Part shown: positions 25,451-33,776 of the stretch, one piece after another | Position numbering within the stretch: position 1 is the stretch's first letter | Layout: every line of letters starts with the position of its first letter | Assembly: GCF_001718835.1 (NCBI RefSeq) | Contig: NZ_CP013443.1 | Location: 2,046,001-2,110,000 of the forward strand | Direction of reading: 5' to 3' | DNA length: 64,000 nt | Source: Burkholderia cepacia | GTDB lineage: Bacteria > Pseudomonadota > Gammaproteobacteria > Burkholderiales > Burkholderiaceae | Position numbers and translations under genes: made by a program | Notes under the pieces: generated by a model | Seen by the model: only the letters and a program-made list of their open reading frames with translations | Databases searched by the model: none | Told to the model about the DNA's origin: nothing

Positions 25451-27208
25451 ATGAAGCCTGTCGTCCGTCTCACCGCCTCCGCCACGCGCGCGCTGCCGCG
25501 CTGGCTGCTGCTTACCCTCTGCTTCGTCTACGCAGCGTTCGGCCTGTTCGGCCGCGATCCGTGGAAGAACGAGGACGCGGCAGGCTTCGGCGTGATGTGG
25601 ACGATGGCCAAGGGCGGCTGGCACGACTGGCTGCTGCCGAACCTCGTCGGCAAGTTCATCACGACCGACGGGCCGCTCGGCTACTGGCTCGGCGCGCTGT
25701 CGATCCGCGGCCTCGGCCCGTGGGTCGATGCGAGCAACGCGTCGCGCGTCGATACCGGCGTGCTGTTCTGCGTCGCGTGCGCGTTCGTCTGGTACGCGGC
25801 CTACCTGCTCGGCCGGCGCGCCGAGGTCCAGCCGTTCAAATACGCATTCGGCGGCGAACCCGAGCCGCGCGACTACGGCCGCACGCTCGCCGACGGCGCG
25901 CTGCTGGTGCTCGTCGCCTGCTTCGGCCTCGCGGAGCGCGGGCACGAAACGACGCCGCAGCTGGCGCAGTTCGCGTGGATCGCCATGCTCGTCTACGGGA
26001 TCGTCCGCGGCATCGACAAGCCGATGCAGGGCGCGCTGTGGTGGGGTTTCGCGATCGGCCTCGTCGCCCTGTCCGGCAACCCGGTGCTCGTCGTCGCCCT
26101 GCTCGCCGGCACGGCCGTGCTGTGGCTCGTCACGCCCGAGATGCGCAACCTGCGCCTGCCGCTGGTCGGCGTACCGCTCGCCGCCGCGATCATCGCGCTA
26201 TGGGTGTTCGCCGCGCTCGCCGCGGCGCCGGACGACGCCGCTTGGTTCTTCGATCAATGGGTGCGCGGCAGCCTGATGCGCTTTTCCGGCCCGCCGACCG
26301 CTGTGCTCGGCTATGCGGCAAAGAACCTGCCGCTGTTCACGTGGCCCGCGTGGCCGCTCGCGATCTGGGCATGGTGGAGCTGGGCCGGCATGCGCCGCCG
26401 CGCGCATGTCGCGATTCCGCTGTCGGTCGCCGTGCCGCTCGTCGCGCTCGTGATCCTGCAGAGCCAGCAGTCGAACCGCATGTACATGCTGCTGATGCCG
26501 CCGCTCGCGGTGCTCGCGACGTTCGCGCTGCCGACCCTCAAGCGCGGCGCGATCAACGCGATCGACTGGTTCGCGGTGCTGAGCTTCACGATCCTCGGTA
26601 CCTTCGTGTGGCTCGTGTGGCTCGCCTCGCTCACGGGCTTCCCGCACCCGCTCGCCCGCAACCTCGCGCGGCTCGTGCCCGGCTACGAGCCGCACTTCAA
26701 GATCCTGTCGTTCATCTGCGCGGTCGCGGTGACGGTCTGCTGGTTCCTGCTCGCGAGGTGGCGCGTGTCGCGGCAGCCGAAGGTCCTGTGGCGCAGCGTC
26801 GTGCTGTCGGGTGCGGGCACCACGCTGATGTGGGTGCTGCTGATGACGCTGTGGCTGCCGATCGTCAATTACGGCCGGACCTATCGCGACGTCGCGCAGC
26901 AGATCGCCGTGCACCTGCCGTCCGACTACGAGTGCATCTCGCCGGTGCGGCTCGGTGACGCGCAGATCGCGACCTTCGCGTATTTCGGCAACATGCGCTT
27001 CGACTTCTCCGGCGACTGCGACGTGATCCTGCGCCAGGACCACGCGGACTTCGGCGAGCCGAGCTCGATGTCGCAATACGTGTGGCGGCTCGTGTGGGAA
27101 GGCCGCCGCGTCGCCGACCGCGACGAGCGCTTCCGCCTGTACGAGCGCATCGAACGGCCGAAGACGCCCGTCAAGCGGCGTCCGCCGCGCCGTCAGCCGG
27201 CCGACTGA
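25451..27208 (+). CDS. Polytopic GT39/ArnT-like glycosyltransferase family membrane protein
   Basis: About 585 residues, with a dozen or so hydrophobic helices and a C-terminal soluble part. The first periplasmic loop (GRDPWKNEDAAGFGVMWTMA) has the Asp/Glu arrangement of the GT-C glycosyltransferases related to ArnT and PMT, which use polyprenyl-phosphate sugars. It is clearly distinct from the ArnT at 42345. Donor and acceptor are unknown. The start at 25451 removes an unsupported upstream extension. It is followed after 2 bases by the MATE pump gene, so the two are probably cotranscribed. Confidence 0.75.
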   Translation: MKPVVRLTASATRALPRWLLLTLCFVYAAFGLFGRDPWKNEDAAGFGVMWTMAKGGWHDWLLPNLVGKFITTDGPLGYWLGALSIRGLGPWVDASNASRVDTGVLFCVACAFVWYAAYLLGRRAEVQPFKYAFGGEPEPRDYGRTLADGALLVLVACFGLAERGHETTPQLAQFAWIAMLVYGIVRGIDKPMQGALWWGFAIGLVALSGNPVLVVALLAGTAVLWLVTPEMRNLRLPLVGVPLAAAIIALWVFAALAAAPDDAAWFFDQWVRGSLMRFSGPPTAVLGYAAKNLPLFTWPAWPLAIWAWWSWAGMRRRAHVAIPLSVAVPLVALVILQSQQSNRMYMLLMPPLAVLATFALPTLKRGAINAIDWFAVLSFTILGTFVWLVWLASLTGFPHPLARNLARLVPGYEPHFKILSFICAVAVTVCWFLLARWRVSRQPKVLWRSVVLSGAGTTLMWVLLMTLWLPIVNYGRTYRDVAQQIAVHLPSDYECISPVRLGDAQIATFAYFGNMRFDFSGDCDVILRQDHADFGEPSSMSQYVWRLVWEGRRVADRDERFRLYERIERPKTPVKRRPPRRQPAD

Positions 27209-27210
27209 CG

Positions 27211-28584
27211 ATGTTCGGCGACATCCGCCGGATCGTCGGTCTCGCGTGGCCGGTACTCGTCGGCCAGCTCGCGATCATCGCGTTCGGCGTGATCGACACC
27301 GCGATGGTCGGCCGCTACTCGGCCGTCGATCTGGCCGCGCTCGGGCTCGGCTCGTCGATCTACGTGTCGATCTACATCGGCCTGACGGGCATCCTGTCCG
27401 CGCTGCAGCCGATCACCGGGCAACTGTACGGTGCGCGGCGTTATGCCGAGATCGGCGAGGAAGTGCGCCAGGCGCTGTGGCTCGCGCTGCTGCTCGCGGT
27501 GCCCGGCTTTCTCCTGCTGCATTTTCCCGAGCCGCTGCTGCGCGTCGCCCACGCGCCCGCCGCGCTGCACGAGCGCACCGTCGACTACCTGCGCATCCTG
27601 TCGTACGGGCTGCCCGCCAGCCTCGTGTTCCGCATCTACAACGCGCTGACCAACGCGGCCGGCAAGCCGCGCCTCGCGATGATCCTGCAGATCGGCGCGC
27701 TGCTGCTCAAGTTTCCGCTCAACGTGTGGTTCATCTTCGGCGGGTTCGGCGTACCGGCCCTCGGCGGCCCCGGCTGCGGGCTCGCGAGCACGCTGATCAA
27801 CTGGGCGCTCGCACTGATCGGCTACACGCTGCTCGCGAAGCTCGACGTGTTCGCGCCGCTCGCGATCTTTTCGCGCTTCTGCTGGCCGGTCTGGGAACGC
27901 CAGAAGGCGATCCTGAAACTCGGCGTGCCGATGGGCCTGTCGTACCTGATCGAGGTCACGTCGTACACGTGCATGGCGCTGTTCATCGCGCAATTCGGCA
28001 CGACGACGCTCGCCGGCCACCAGATCGCCGGCAACATCGGCGCGGTGCTGTACATGACGCCGCTGTCGATCGGCGTGGCGGCATCGACGCTGGTCGCGCG
28101 CGCGCTCGGCGCCGGACGGCCCGACGAAGCCCGCCTGCTCGGCCGGCACAGCGTGACGCTCGCGGGCGGGATCGCCGCGCTGTATGGCCTGCTCGTGTTC
28201 GTGCTGCGGCCGCTGATCATCGGCGGTTATACGCCGAACCCGGCCGTCGCCGCGGCCGCGATGCCGCTCGTCGCGATCGTCGCGTGCTACCACGTCTTCG
28301 ATGCGCTGCAGGTCACGTCGGCGTTCGTGCTGCGGGCCTACAAGGTCGCGGTCGTGCCGACCGTGATCTATGCGGTCGCGCTGTGGGGTGTCGGGCTCAG
28401 CGGCGGCTACGTGCTCGGCTTCGACGTGGGCGGCATCGCGCCCGCATGGCTGACGGGCGCGCGCGGCTTCTGGTTCGCGAACACGGTCAGCCTGATGCTC
28501 GCGGGCGCCGGGCTCGTGCTGTACCTGCGGCATGTGAGCCGCGCCGTGAGCCGCGCGCCGGCGCCCTCGCCCGAACCCGCCTGA
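27211..28584 (+). CDS. MATE family efflux transporter
   Basis: About 457 residues with 12 hydrophobic helices in two related halves. It starts MFGDIRRIVGLAWPVLVGQLAI with the family motif VIDTAMVGRYSAVDLAALGLG. The second half begins near residue 240 (LGVPMGLSYLIEVTSYTCMAL), with AGHQIAGNIG as the matching motif. MATE proteins export cationic drugs or metabolites with Na+ or H+; the NorM branch is the closest by appearance. It is placed just after the GT39-like gene. Confidence 0.92.
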   Translation: MFGDIRRIVGLAWPVLVGQLAIIAFGVIDTAMVGRYSAVDLAALGLGSSIYVSIYIGLTGILSALQPITGQLYGARRYAEIGEEVRQALWLALLLAVPGFLLLHFPEPLLRVAHAPAALHERTVDYLRILSYGLPASLVFRIYNALTNAAGKPRLAMILQIGALLLKFPLNVWFIFGGFGVPALGGPGCGLASTLINWALALIGYTLLAKLDVFAPLAIFSRFCWPVWERQKAILKLGVPMGLSYLIEVTSYTCMALFIAQFGTTTLAGHQIAGNIGAVLYMTPLSIGVAASTLVARALGAGRPDEARLLGRHSVTLAGGIAALYGLLVFVLRPLIIGGYTPNPAVAAAAMPLVAIVACYHVFDALQVTSAFVLRAYKVAVVPTVIYAVALWGVGLSGGYVLGFDVGGIAPAWLTGARGFWFANTVSLMLAGAGLVLYLRHVSRAVSRAPAPSPEPA

Positions 28585-28636
28585 AAGCGCGCATGACGGG
28601 CACGCGCCGCCCGCGTCAGGCGGCCCCCCGAGCTGC

Positions 28637-29035
28637 CTATGCCGCCACCTCGCCGTCGCGCTGCCGGAACACCTCGCGCGCAGCGAACAGCGCATTGAGC
28701 GCGGCCGGGAAACCCGCGTACACGGCCATCTGCATGAACACCTCGACGATCTCGTCGCGCGTGCAGCCCACGTTCAGCGCGGCCTCGATATGCACCTTCA
28801 ACTGCGGCTGCGCGTTGCCGAGCGCGGCCAGCGCCGCGATCGTCGCGATCTCGCGTGCTTTCAGGTCGAGCTGCGGGCGGCTGTAGATGTCGCCGAAACC
28901 GAACTCGACGAGGAGCCGCCCGAAGTCCGGCGCGATCGGCGCGAGGGCCGCGATCACGCGCTCGCCCACTTCGCCGTCGATTTCCTTCAGTCTGTTCCAG
29001 CCCCGCGTGTAGCGGTCTTCAACGAGTCGTTCCAT
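28637..29035 (-). CDS. Carboxymuconolactone decarboxylase family protein
   Basis: A 132-residue all-helical protein of the CMD family (LKVHIEAALNVGCTRDEIVEVFMQMAVYAGFPAALNAL). The length is that of gamma-carboxymuconolactone decarboxylases such as PcaC, but stand-alone members often are peroxidase-like or of unknown activity. No AhpD-type CxxC is visible. It is overlapped by the upstream merR gene by 17 bases and is probably controlled by it. Without pca genes nearby, a role in protocatechuate breakdown is not supported by context. Confidence 0.85.
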   Translation of the reverse strand: MERLVEDRYTRGWNRLKEIDGEVGERVIAALAPIAPDFGRLLVEFGFGDIYSRPQLDLKAREIATIAALAALGNAQPQLKVHIEAALNVGCTRDEIVEVFMQMAVYAGFPAALNALFAAREVFRQRDGEVAA

Positions 29036-29471
29036 GGTGTCCGTCCTGTTCCGGTTGTGGGGATGTTGCCTGTCGCCCCGCGTCGCGCTCCGCCGTCTCG
29101 TAATAGGCGATCTTGTCGCTGATCACGTCGAGGCTCGCCTGCAGCTCCGCGAGATGCGCGCGCACCGCGTCGCGATGCGTGACCAGCAGTTCGCGACGCG
29201 CGCCGAGCGTCGGCTCGCCGCGTGCTCGCAATGCGGCGAACCGCTGCATCTGCGCGATCGGCATGCCGGTCGCCTTCAGGCGCATCACGAAAGCCAGCCA
29301 GTCAAGGTCGGCCGGCGCATAGAGCCGGTGCCCGGCCGCCGTGCGCGAAATCGCGCGCAGCAGGCCGGCCTGCTCGTAGTACCGCAGCGTATGCGTCGAT
29401 ACGCCCATCAGTTCGGCAACCTGACCGATCGTCAGGGCGCGTGCGGCGGAAGTCTTCGATACGGGTGACAT
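29019..29471 (-). CDS. MerR family transcriptional regulator (NmlR/AdhR-like)
   Basis: About 150 residues: an N-terminal MerR winged HTH (LTIGQVAELMGVSTHTLRYYEQ, then AGLLRAISRTAAGHRLY) followed by a coiled coil. The HTH resembles the NmlR/AdhR group that responds to aldehydes or other electrophiles. The start at 29471 is preferred because the next upstream ATG (29486) would lie inside the -10 box of the promoter described here. The mRNA leader would then be very short. The gene probably activates its own transcription and that of the CMD-family gene. Confidence 0.85.
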   Translation of the reverse strand: MSPVSKTSAARALTIGQVAELMGVSTHTLRYYEQAGLLRAISRTAAGHRLYAPADLDWLAFVMRLKATGMPIAQMQRFAALRARGEPTLGARRELLVTHRDAVRAHLAELQASLDVISDKIAYYETAERDAGRQATSPQPEQDGHHGTTR

Positions 29472-29485
29472 GACAGACAGGCTCA

Positions 29486-29516
29486 AGGTTAGGACTTAGA
29501 GTTCACTCTAAGTCAA
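29486..29516 (-). promoter_or_regulatory. MerR-type promoter with perfect operator dyad
   Basis: On the minus strand: -35 TTGACT (29511-29516), a 19-base spacer, and -10 TAACCT (29486-29491). The spacer region contains a perfect 10+10 bp inverted repeat with a 2-base centre (arms GACTTAGAGT and ACTCTAAGTC, 29493-29514). This is the classical geometry of promoters activated by MerR proteins through DNA untwisting. The divergent side (29517-29754) holds no supported gene apart from leader sequence for the HhH protein. Confidence 0.85.
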
Positions 29517-29754
29517 CACCCTGTCGACGGCCAGTGCGACGTGAGCGGCGATTCCGTCAAACATCGTCAAAACCGCGGTCCGGCGGGGCCTGCGCCCTTT
29601 ACAGCGCCGCAAGCCTTCAGCAAGATTCGGTCAGCTTGTCTTAAAAAGGGCACGCATTTGTCCTATGCTTAACGGCGACGCCCGGCCAGTTCTCGCCCGC
29701 CGTCCGTTGCAACAGCCATTCATCCGTCAGAGTCAGAACCAGGGAGCCTTTGCC

Positions 29755-30384
29755 ATGCTGAAAAAGCTGCTGATGCTGTTCGTCGCGCTGTCGCTGTCAC
29801 TCGCCGCAGGCCTTGCCGCGGCCGTCGAAGTCAACACGGCCGACCAGGCGGCGCTCGAATCCGTGAAGGGGCTCGGGCCCGTGAAGTCGAAGGCGATCAT
29901 CGACGAACGCACCAAGAACGGCCCGTTCAAGGACGCGGACGATCTCGCGAACCGCGTAAAGGGCCTCGGCACGAAGTCGGTCGGCCATCTCGAGGAAAAC
30001 GGCCTGACGATCGGCGGCTCGTCGACGCCGCCGAAGGGCGTGAAGCTGTCGAAGCCGGCCGCGGCGACGGGCACTACGACGGGCACGACGGCGCCGGCGA
30101 CGAAGCCGGCCGCAACGCCGGCCACGACGGCTCCGGCCACGACGGGCGCCGCGACGACCACCGCGCCCGCGCCGGCGGCAAGCGCGCCGGACGCGGCGGC
30201 GAAACCGGCCAAGGCCAAGCGCGCATCGAAGAAGGAAAAGGCCGCCGCGGCCGCCGGCGCATCGGCGCCGGCCGCGGATGCAAGCGCGCCGGCCGACGCG
30301 TCGTCCGCGAAGGCAACGAAGGGTTCGAAGAAGAAAGGCAAGAAGGACAAGGCAGCCTCCGCCACCGCGGCGTCGGGCGCCTGA
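29755..30384 (+). CDS. Secreted ComEA-like helix-hairpin-helix protein with lysine/alanine-rich tail
   Basis: About 209 residues. The start MLKKLLMLFVALSLSLAAGL is a clear Sec signal peptide ending near AAA-VEV. A single ComEA-type helix-hairpin-helix domain follows (VNTADQAALESVKGLGPVKS, then DADDLANRVKGLGTKSVGHL), as in DNA-uptake proteins. From about residue 95 the protein is a low-complexity Thr/Ala/Pro stretch, and then a Lys/Ala/Ser-rich tail (SKKKGKKDKAAS) like histone H1. The start at 29755 follows AGGGAGCCTTTGCC. It may bind DNA in the periplasm or outside the cell; the role of the tail is unknown. Confidence 0.87.
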   Translation: MLKKLLMLFVALSLSLAAGLAAAVEVNTADQAALESVKGLGPVKSKAIIDERTKNGPFKDADDLANRVKGLGTKSVGHLEENGLTIGGSSTPPKGVKLSKPAAATGTTTGTTAPATKPAATPATTAPATTGAATTTAPAPAASAPDAAAKPAKAKRASKKEKAAAAAGASAPAADASAPADASSAKATKGSKKKGKKDKAASATAASGA

Positions 30385-30426
30385 TGTGCGCCGCGCGCGC
30401 GACGGCGTGCGCGCGGCATTCGTTCA

Positions 30427-30454
30427 ACGGGCGTCGTCGTCACGACGCCCTTTT
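30427..30454 (+). terminator. Terminator-like hairpin between the HhH gene and the YidB gene
   Basis: GGGCGTCGT and ACGACGCCC pair over a 4-base loop followed by TTTT. It ends about 18 bases before the YidB start, so it may also affect YidB translation. Confidence 0.65.
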
Positions 30455-30472
30455 CAGTAAAGGTGAAGCACC

Positions 30473-30904
30473 ATGGGTCTCCTCGATATCGTTGGCGGTC
30501 TGCTCGGCGGCCAGGCCGGCGGCAACTCGCAAAGCGCGCTGATCACGACCGCGCTCGAATTCATCAACAACCAGCCGGGCGGCCTGAACGGCCTGATCGA
30601 GAAGTTCAAGGCAGGCGGCGCCGGCGACATCATCGGCTCGTGGGTCGGCAACGGCGAAAACCAGCCGATCTCGGCAGACACGCTGCAGAACGTGCTCGGC
30701 TCCGACGTCGTCGGCTCGCTCGCGAGCAAGGTCGGCATCGATCCGTCGCAGGCTTCGTCGATCCTCGCGCAGGTGCTGCCGCACGTCGTCAACGGCGCGA
30801 CGCCGAACGGCGAAGTGCCGGCCGGCGGCCAGGTCGATACGTCGAACGTGCTCGGCACGCTCACGCAGCTCGCCGGCATGTTCGGCGGCAACAAGCAGGG
30901 CTGA
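30473..30904 (+). CDS. YidB family protein (DUF937)
   Basis: A 143-residue protein, MGLLDIVGGLLGGQAGGNSQ..., with the DUF937 features FINNQPGGLNGLIEKFKAGG and SWVGNGENQPIS. The family is widespread and of unknown biochemical role; it is glycine-rich and cytoplasmic as far as can be seen (no signal peptide). The start is supported by AAAGGTGAAGCACC just upstream. It is flanked by terminators on both sides, so it is probably a single-gene transcript. Confidence 0.9.
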   Translation: MGLLDIVGGLLGGQAGGNSQSALITTALEFINNQPGGLNGLIEKFKAGGAGDIIGSWVGNGENQPISADTLQNVLGSDVVGSLASKVGIDPSQASSILAQVLPHVVNGATPNGEVPAGGQVDTSNVLGTLTQLAGMFGGNKQG

Positions 30905-30957
30905 GCCCGCACGACGCCGGCCGGCAGCCTCGGCTGCGGGTTCCGGCCGCTCCATAC

Positions 30958-30992
30958 GCAAACACCCCGCCTCGGCGGGGTGTTTGTTTTTG
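30958..30992 (+). terminator. Bidirectional-looking terminator between YidB gene and clpB
   Basis: AAACACCCCGCC and GGCGGGGTGTTT form a near-perfect 12-bp stem around TC, followed by GTTTTTG. A-rich sequence on the other side means it could also stop the convergent clpB transcript. Confidence 0.9.
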
Positions 30993-31033
30993 CTCGCCCG
31001 GCGCGAACCGGGCGAGCAGCCGATGGCCGGCGA

Positions 31034-33631
31034 TCAGTGCACGACGCGGTCGAACACGAACTGGCCGTCGTTGACGTCGACCGGGATCACGTCCTTCGGA
31101 CCGAAACGGCCCGCGAGGATCAGCTTCGCGACCGGGTTCTCGATCTCCTGCTGGATCGCGCGCTTCAGCGGCCGCGCACCGAACACCGGATCGTAGCCGA
31201 CCTTCGCGATCTGTTCGAGCGCCGCCGGCGACACGTCGAGCGCCATGTCGAGCTTCGCGAGCCGGTCGTGCAGGCGGGCGAGCTGGATTTTCGCGATCGA
31301 CTCGATGTTGCTGCGGTCGAGCGCGTGGAACACGACGACGTCGTCGATCCGGTTCAGGAACTCGGGGCGGAAATGCTGCTTCACCTCGAGCCACACCGCA
31401 TCCTTGATCTCTTCCTGCGGCGAACCCGTCATGGCCTGGATCACCTGCGAGCCGAGGTTCGACGTCATCACGATCACCGTGTTCTTGAAGTCGACCGTGC
31501 GCCCCTGCCCGTCGGTCATGCGGCCGTCGTCGAGCACTTGCAGCAGCACGTTGAACACGTCCGGATGCGCCTTCTCGATCTCGTCGAGCAGGATCACGCT
31601 GTACGGCTTGCGGCGCACGGCTTCCGTCAGGTAACCGCCTTCCTCGTAACCGACATAGCCCGGCGGCGCGCCGATCAGCCGCGCGACGCTGTGCTTCTCC
31701 ATGAACTCGCTCATGTCGATGCGGATCAGGTGCTCTTCCGAATCGAACAGGAACGACGCCAGCGCCTTGCACAGCTCGGTCTTGCCGACACCCGTCGGGC
31801 CGAGGAACAGGAACGAGCCGTACGGACGGTTCGGATCGGCGAGACCCGCGCGCGAACGACGGATCGCATCCGCGACCGCGCTGATCGCCTCGTCCTGGCC
31901 GACCACGCGCTCATGCAGCTTTTCCTCGATGTGCAGCAGCTTCTCGCGTTCGCCCTGCATCATCCGCGACACCGGAATCCCGGTTGCGCGCGACACGACT
32001 TCCGCGATTTCTTCCGCGCCGACCTGCGTGCGCAGCAGGCGCGGGCGCGTCGGGTTGTGCTGCTCCTGCTCTTCGGCCTGCGTGACCTGCTTCAGCTGCG
32101 CCTCGAGCTGCGGCAGCTTGCCGTACTGCAGCTCGGCGACCTTCTCCAGCTTGCCTTCACGCTGCAGACGCGCGATGTCGGCGCGCACCTTCTCGATCTC
32201 TTCCTTCAACTGCGCGCTGCCCTGCACCGCGGCCTTCTCGGCGGTCCAGATCTCCTCGAGGTCCGCGTATTCGCGGCCGAGGCGCTCGATCTCTTCCTCG
32301 ATCAGCTGCAGGCGCTTCTGCGACGCTTCGTCCTGCTCCTTCTTCACGGCTTCGCGCTCGATCTTCAGCTGGATCAGCCGGCGGTCGAGCTTGTCCATCT
32401 CTTCGGGCTTCGAATCGATTTCCATCTTGATCTTCGAAGCGGCTTCGTCGATCAGGTCGATGGCCTTGTCGGGCAGGAAGCGATCGGTGATGTAGCGGTG
32501 CGACAGCTCGGCCGCGGCGACGATCGCCGGATCGGTGATGTCGACGCCGTGGTGCAGTTCGTACTTCTCCTGCAGGCCGCGCAGGATCGCAATCGTCGCC
32601 TCGACGCTCGGCTCGTCGACGAGCACCTTCTGGAAGCGGCGCTCGAGCGCGGCATCCTTCTCGATGTACTTGCGGTATTCGTCGAGCGTGGTCGCGCCGA
32701 TGCAGTGCAGCTCGCCGCGCGACAGCGCCGGCTTCAGCATGTTGCCCGCATCCATCGCGCCTTCGGCCTTGCCCGCGCCGACCATCGTGTGGATTTCGTC
32801 GATGAAGACGATCGTCTGGCCTTCGTCCTTCGCGATGTCGTTGAGCACCGCCTTCAGGCGCTCCTCGAACTCGCCGCGATACTTCGCGCCGGCGAGCAGC
32901 GCGGCCATGTCGAGCGACAGCACGCGCTTGCCCTTCAGCGTCTCGGGTACTTCGCCGTTGACGATCCGCTGCGCGAGCCCTTCGACGATCGCGGTCTTGC
33001 CGACGCCCGGCTCGCCGATCAGCACCGGGTTGTTCTTGGTGCGGCGCTGCAGGATCTGGATCGAACGGCGGATTTCGTCGTCGCGGCCGATCACCGGATC
33101 GAGCTTGCCCGCACGGGCGCGCTCGGTCAGGTCGACCGTGTACTTCTTCAGCGCCTCGCGCTGGCTTTCCGCGTCCTGGCTGTGCACCTGCGAGCCGCCG
33201 CGCACCGCGGCGATCGCGGCTTCGAGCGACTTGCGCGTGAGGCCGTGCTGGCGCGCGAGCTTGCCGGCTTCGCCCTTGTCGTCGGACACGGCGAGCAGGA
33301 ACATCTCGCTCGCGATGAACGTGTCGTTGAGCTTCTGCGCTTCCTTGTCGGCCTGGTTCAGCAGCCCGGCCAGTTCGCGGCCGATCTGGATGTCGCCGCC
33401 CGTACCCGTCACTTGCGGCAGGCGCGAGATCGCTTCGTTCAGCGCGCCTTGCAGCGCCTGGATGTGAACACCCGCGCGCGACATCAGCGAGCGGGCGGAA
33501 CCGTCCTGCTGCGCGACCAGCGCGGCCAGTACGTGAACGGGTTCGATGTATTGATTGTCGCGGCCGGCCGCGAGGCTTTGCGCGTCGGCGAGTGCTTCCT
33601 GGAACTTGGTGGTGAGCTTGTCGATTCTCAT
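31034..33631 (-). CDS. clpB: ATP-dependent disaggregase ClpB
   Basis: Hsp100 chaperone of 865 residues that extracts polypeptides from aggregates together with DnaK. It starts MRIDKLTTKFQEALADAQSL. The N-domain is followed by AAA1 with Walker A GEPGVGKTA (about residue 205), a coiled-coil middle domain (about 410-525, KKEQDEASQKRLQLIEEEIE), and AAA2 with Walker A GPTGVGKTE (about 606). There is no ClpP-binding tripeptide loop call to make from sequence alone. The start follows GGAGGTCTCGACAAA, and a sigma-32 promoter lies just upstream. Confidence 0.98.
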   Translation of the reverse strand: MRIDKLTTKFQEALADAQSLAAGRDNQYIEPVHVLAALVAQQDGSARSLMSRAGVHIQALQGALNEAISRLPQVTGTGGDIQIGRELAGLLNQADKEAQKLNDTFIASEMFLLAVSDDKGEAGKLARQHGLTRKSLEAAIAAVRGGSQVHSQDAESQREALKKYTVDLTERARAGKLDPVIGRDDEIRRSIQILQRRTKNNPVLIGEPGVGKTAIVEGLAQRIVNGEVPETLKGKRVLSLDMAALLAGAKYRGEFEERLKAVLNDIAKDEGQTIVFIDEIHTMVGAGKAEGAMDAGNMLKPALSRGELHCIGATTLDEYRKYIEKDAALERRFQKVLVDEPSVEATIAILRGLQEKYELHHGVDITDPAIVAAAELSHRYITDRFLPDKAIDLIDEAASKIKMEIDSKPEEMDKLDRRLIQLKIEREAVKKEQDEASQKRLQLIEEEIERLGREYADLEEIWTAEKAAVQGSAQLKEEIEKVRADIARLQREGKLEKVAELQYGKLPQLEAQLKQVTQAEEQEQHNPTRPRLLRTQVGAEEIAEVVSRATGIPVSRMMQGEREKLLHIEEKLHERVVGQDEAISAVADAIRRSRAGLADPNRPYGSFLFLGPTGVGKTELCKALASFLFDSEEHLIRIDMSEFMEKHSVARLIGAPPGYVGYEEGGYLTEAVRRKPYSVILLDEIEKAHPDVFNVLLQVLDDGRMTDGQGRTVDFKNTVIVMTSNLGSQVIQAMTGSPQEEIKDAVWLEVKQHFRPEFLNRIDDVVVFHALDRSNIESIAKIQLARLHDRLAKLDMALDVSPAALEQIAKVGYDPVFGARPLKRAIQQEIENPVAKLILAGRFGPKDVIPVDVNDGQFVFDRVVH

Positions 33632-33664
33632 TTTGTCGAGACCTCCAATTTTCGATTAACACCA

Positions 33665-33692
33665 AGATGAGGATGGTTATGCGGCTTTCAAG
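33665..33692 (-). promoter_or_regulatory. Heat-shock (sigma-32) promoter of clpB
   Basis: On the minus strand CTTGAAA (33686-33692) is followed after exactly 13 bases by CCTCATCT (33665-33672). The E. coli sigma-32 consensus is CTTGAAA, 13-14 bases, CCCCATNT, so only one base differs. It lies 33 bases upstream of the clpB start. Confidence 0.88.
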
Positions 33693-33776
33693 CGAGATTC
33701 GGGTTGATTCAGCGCAAAAGTGCTCGCGGACCGTCGCAATCTGCGAACGGGCGGCCCGCACTGCGCGGCGTACGCG

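Noticed and set aside
30980..33670. 896-codon plus-strand open frame opposite clpB
   Set aside because: Shadow of clpB; Arg/Leu/Asp-rich sequence with no domain signature.
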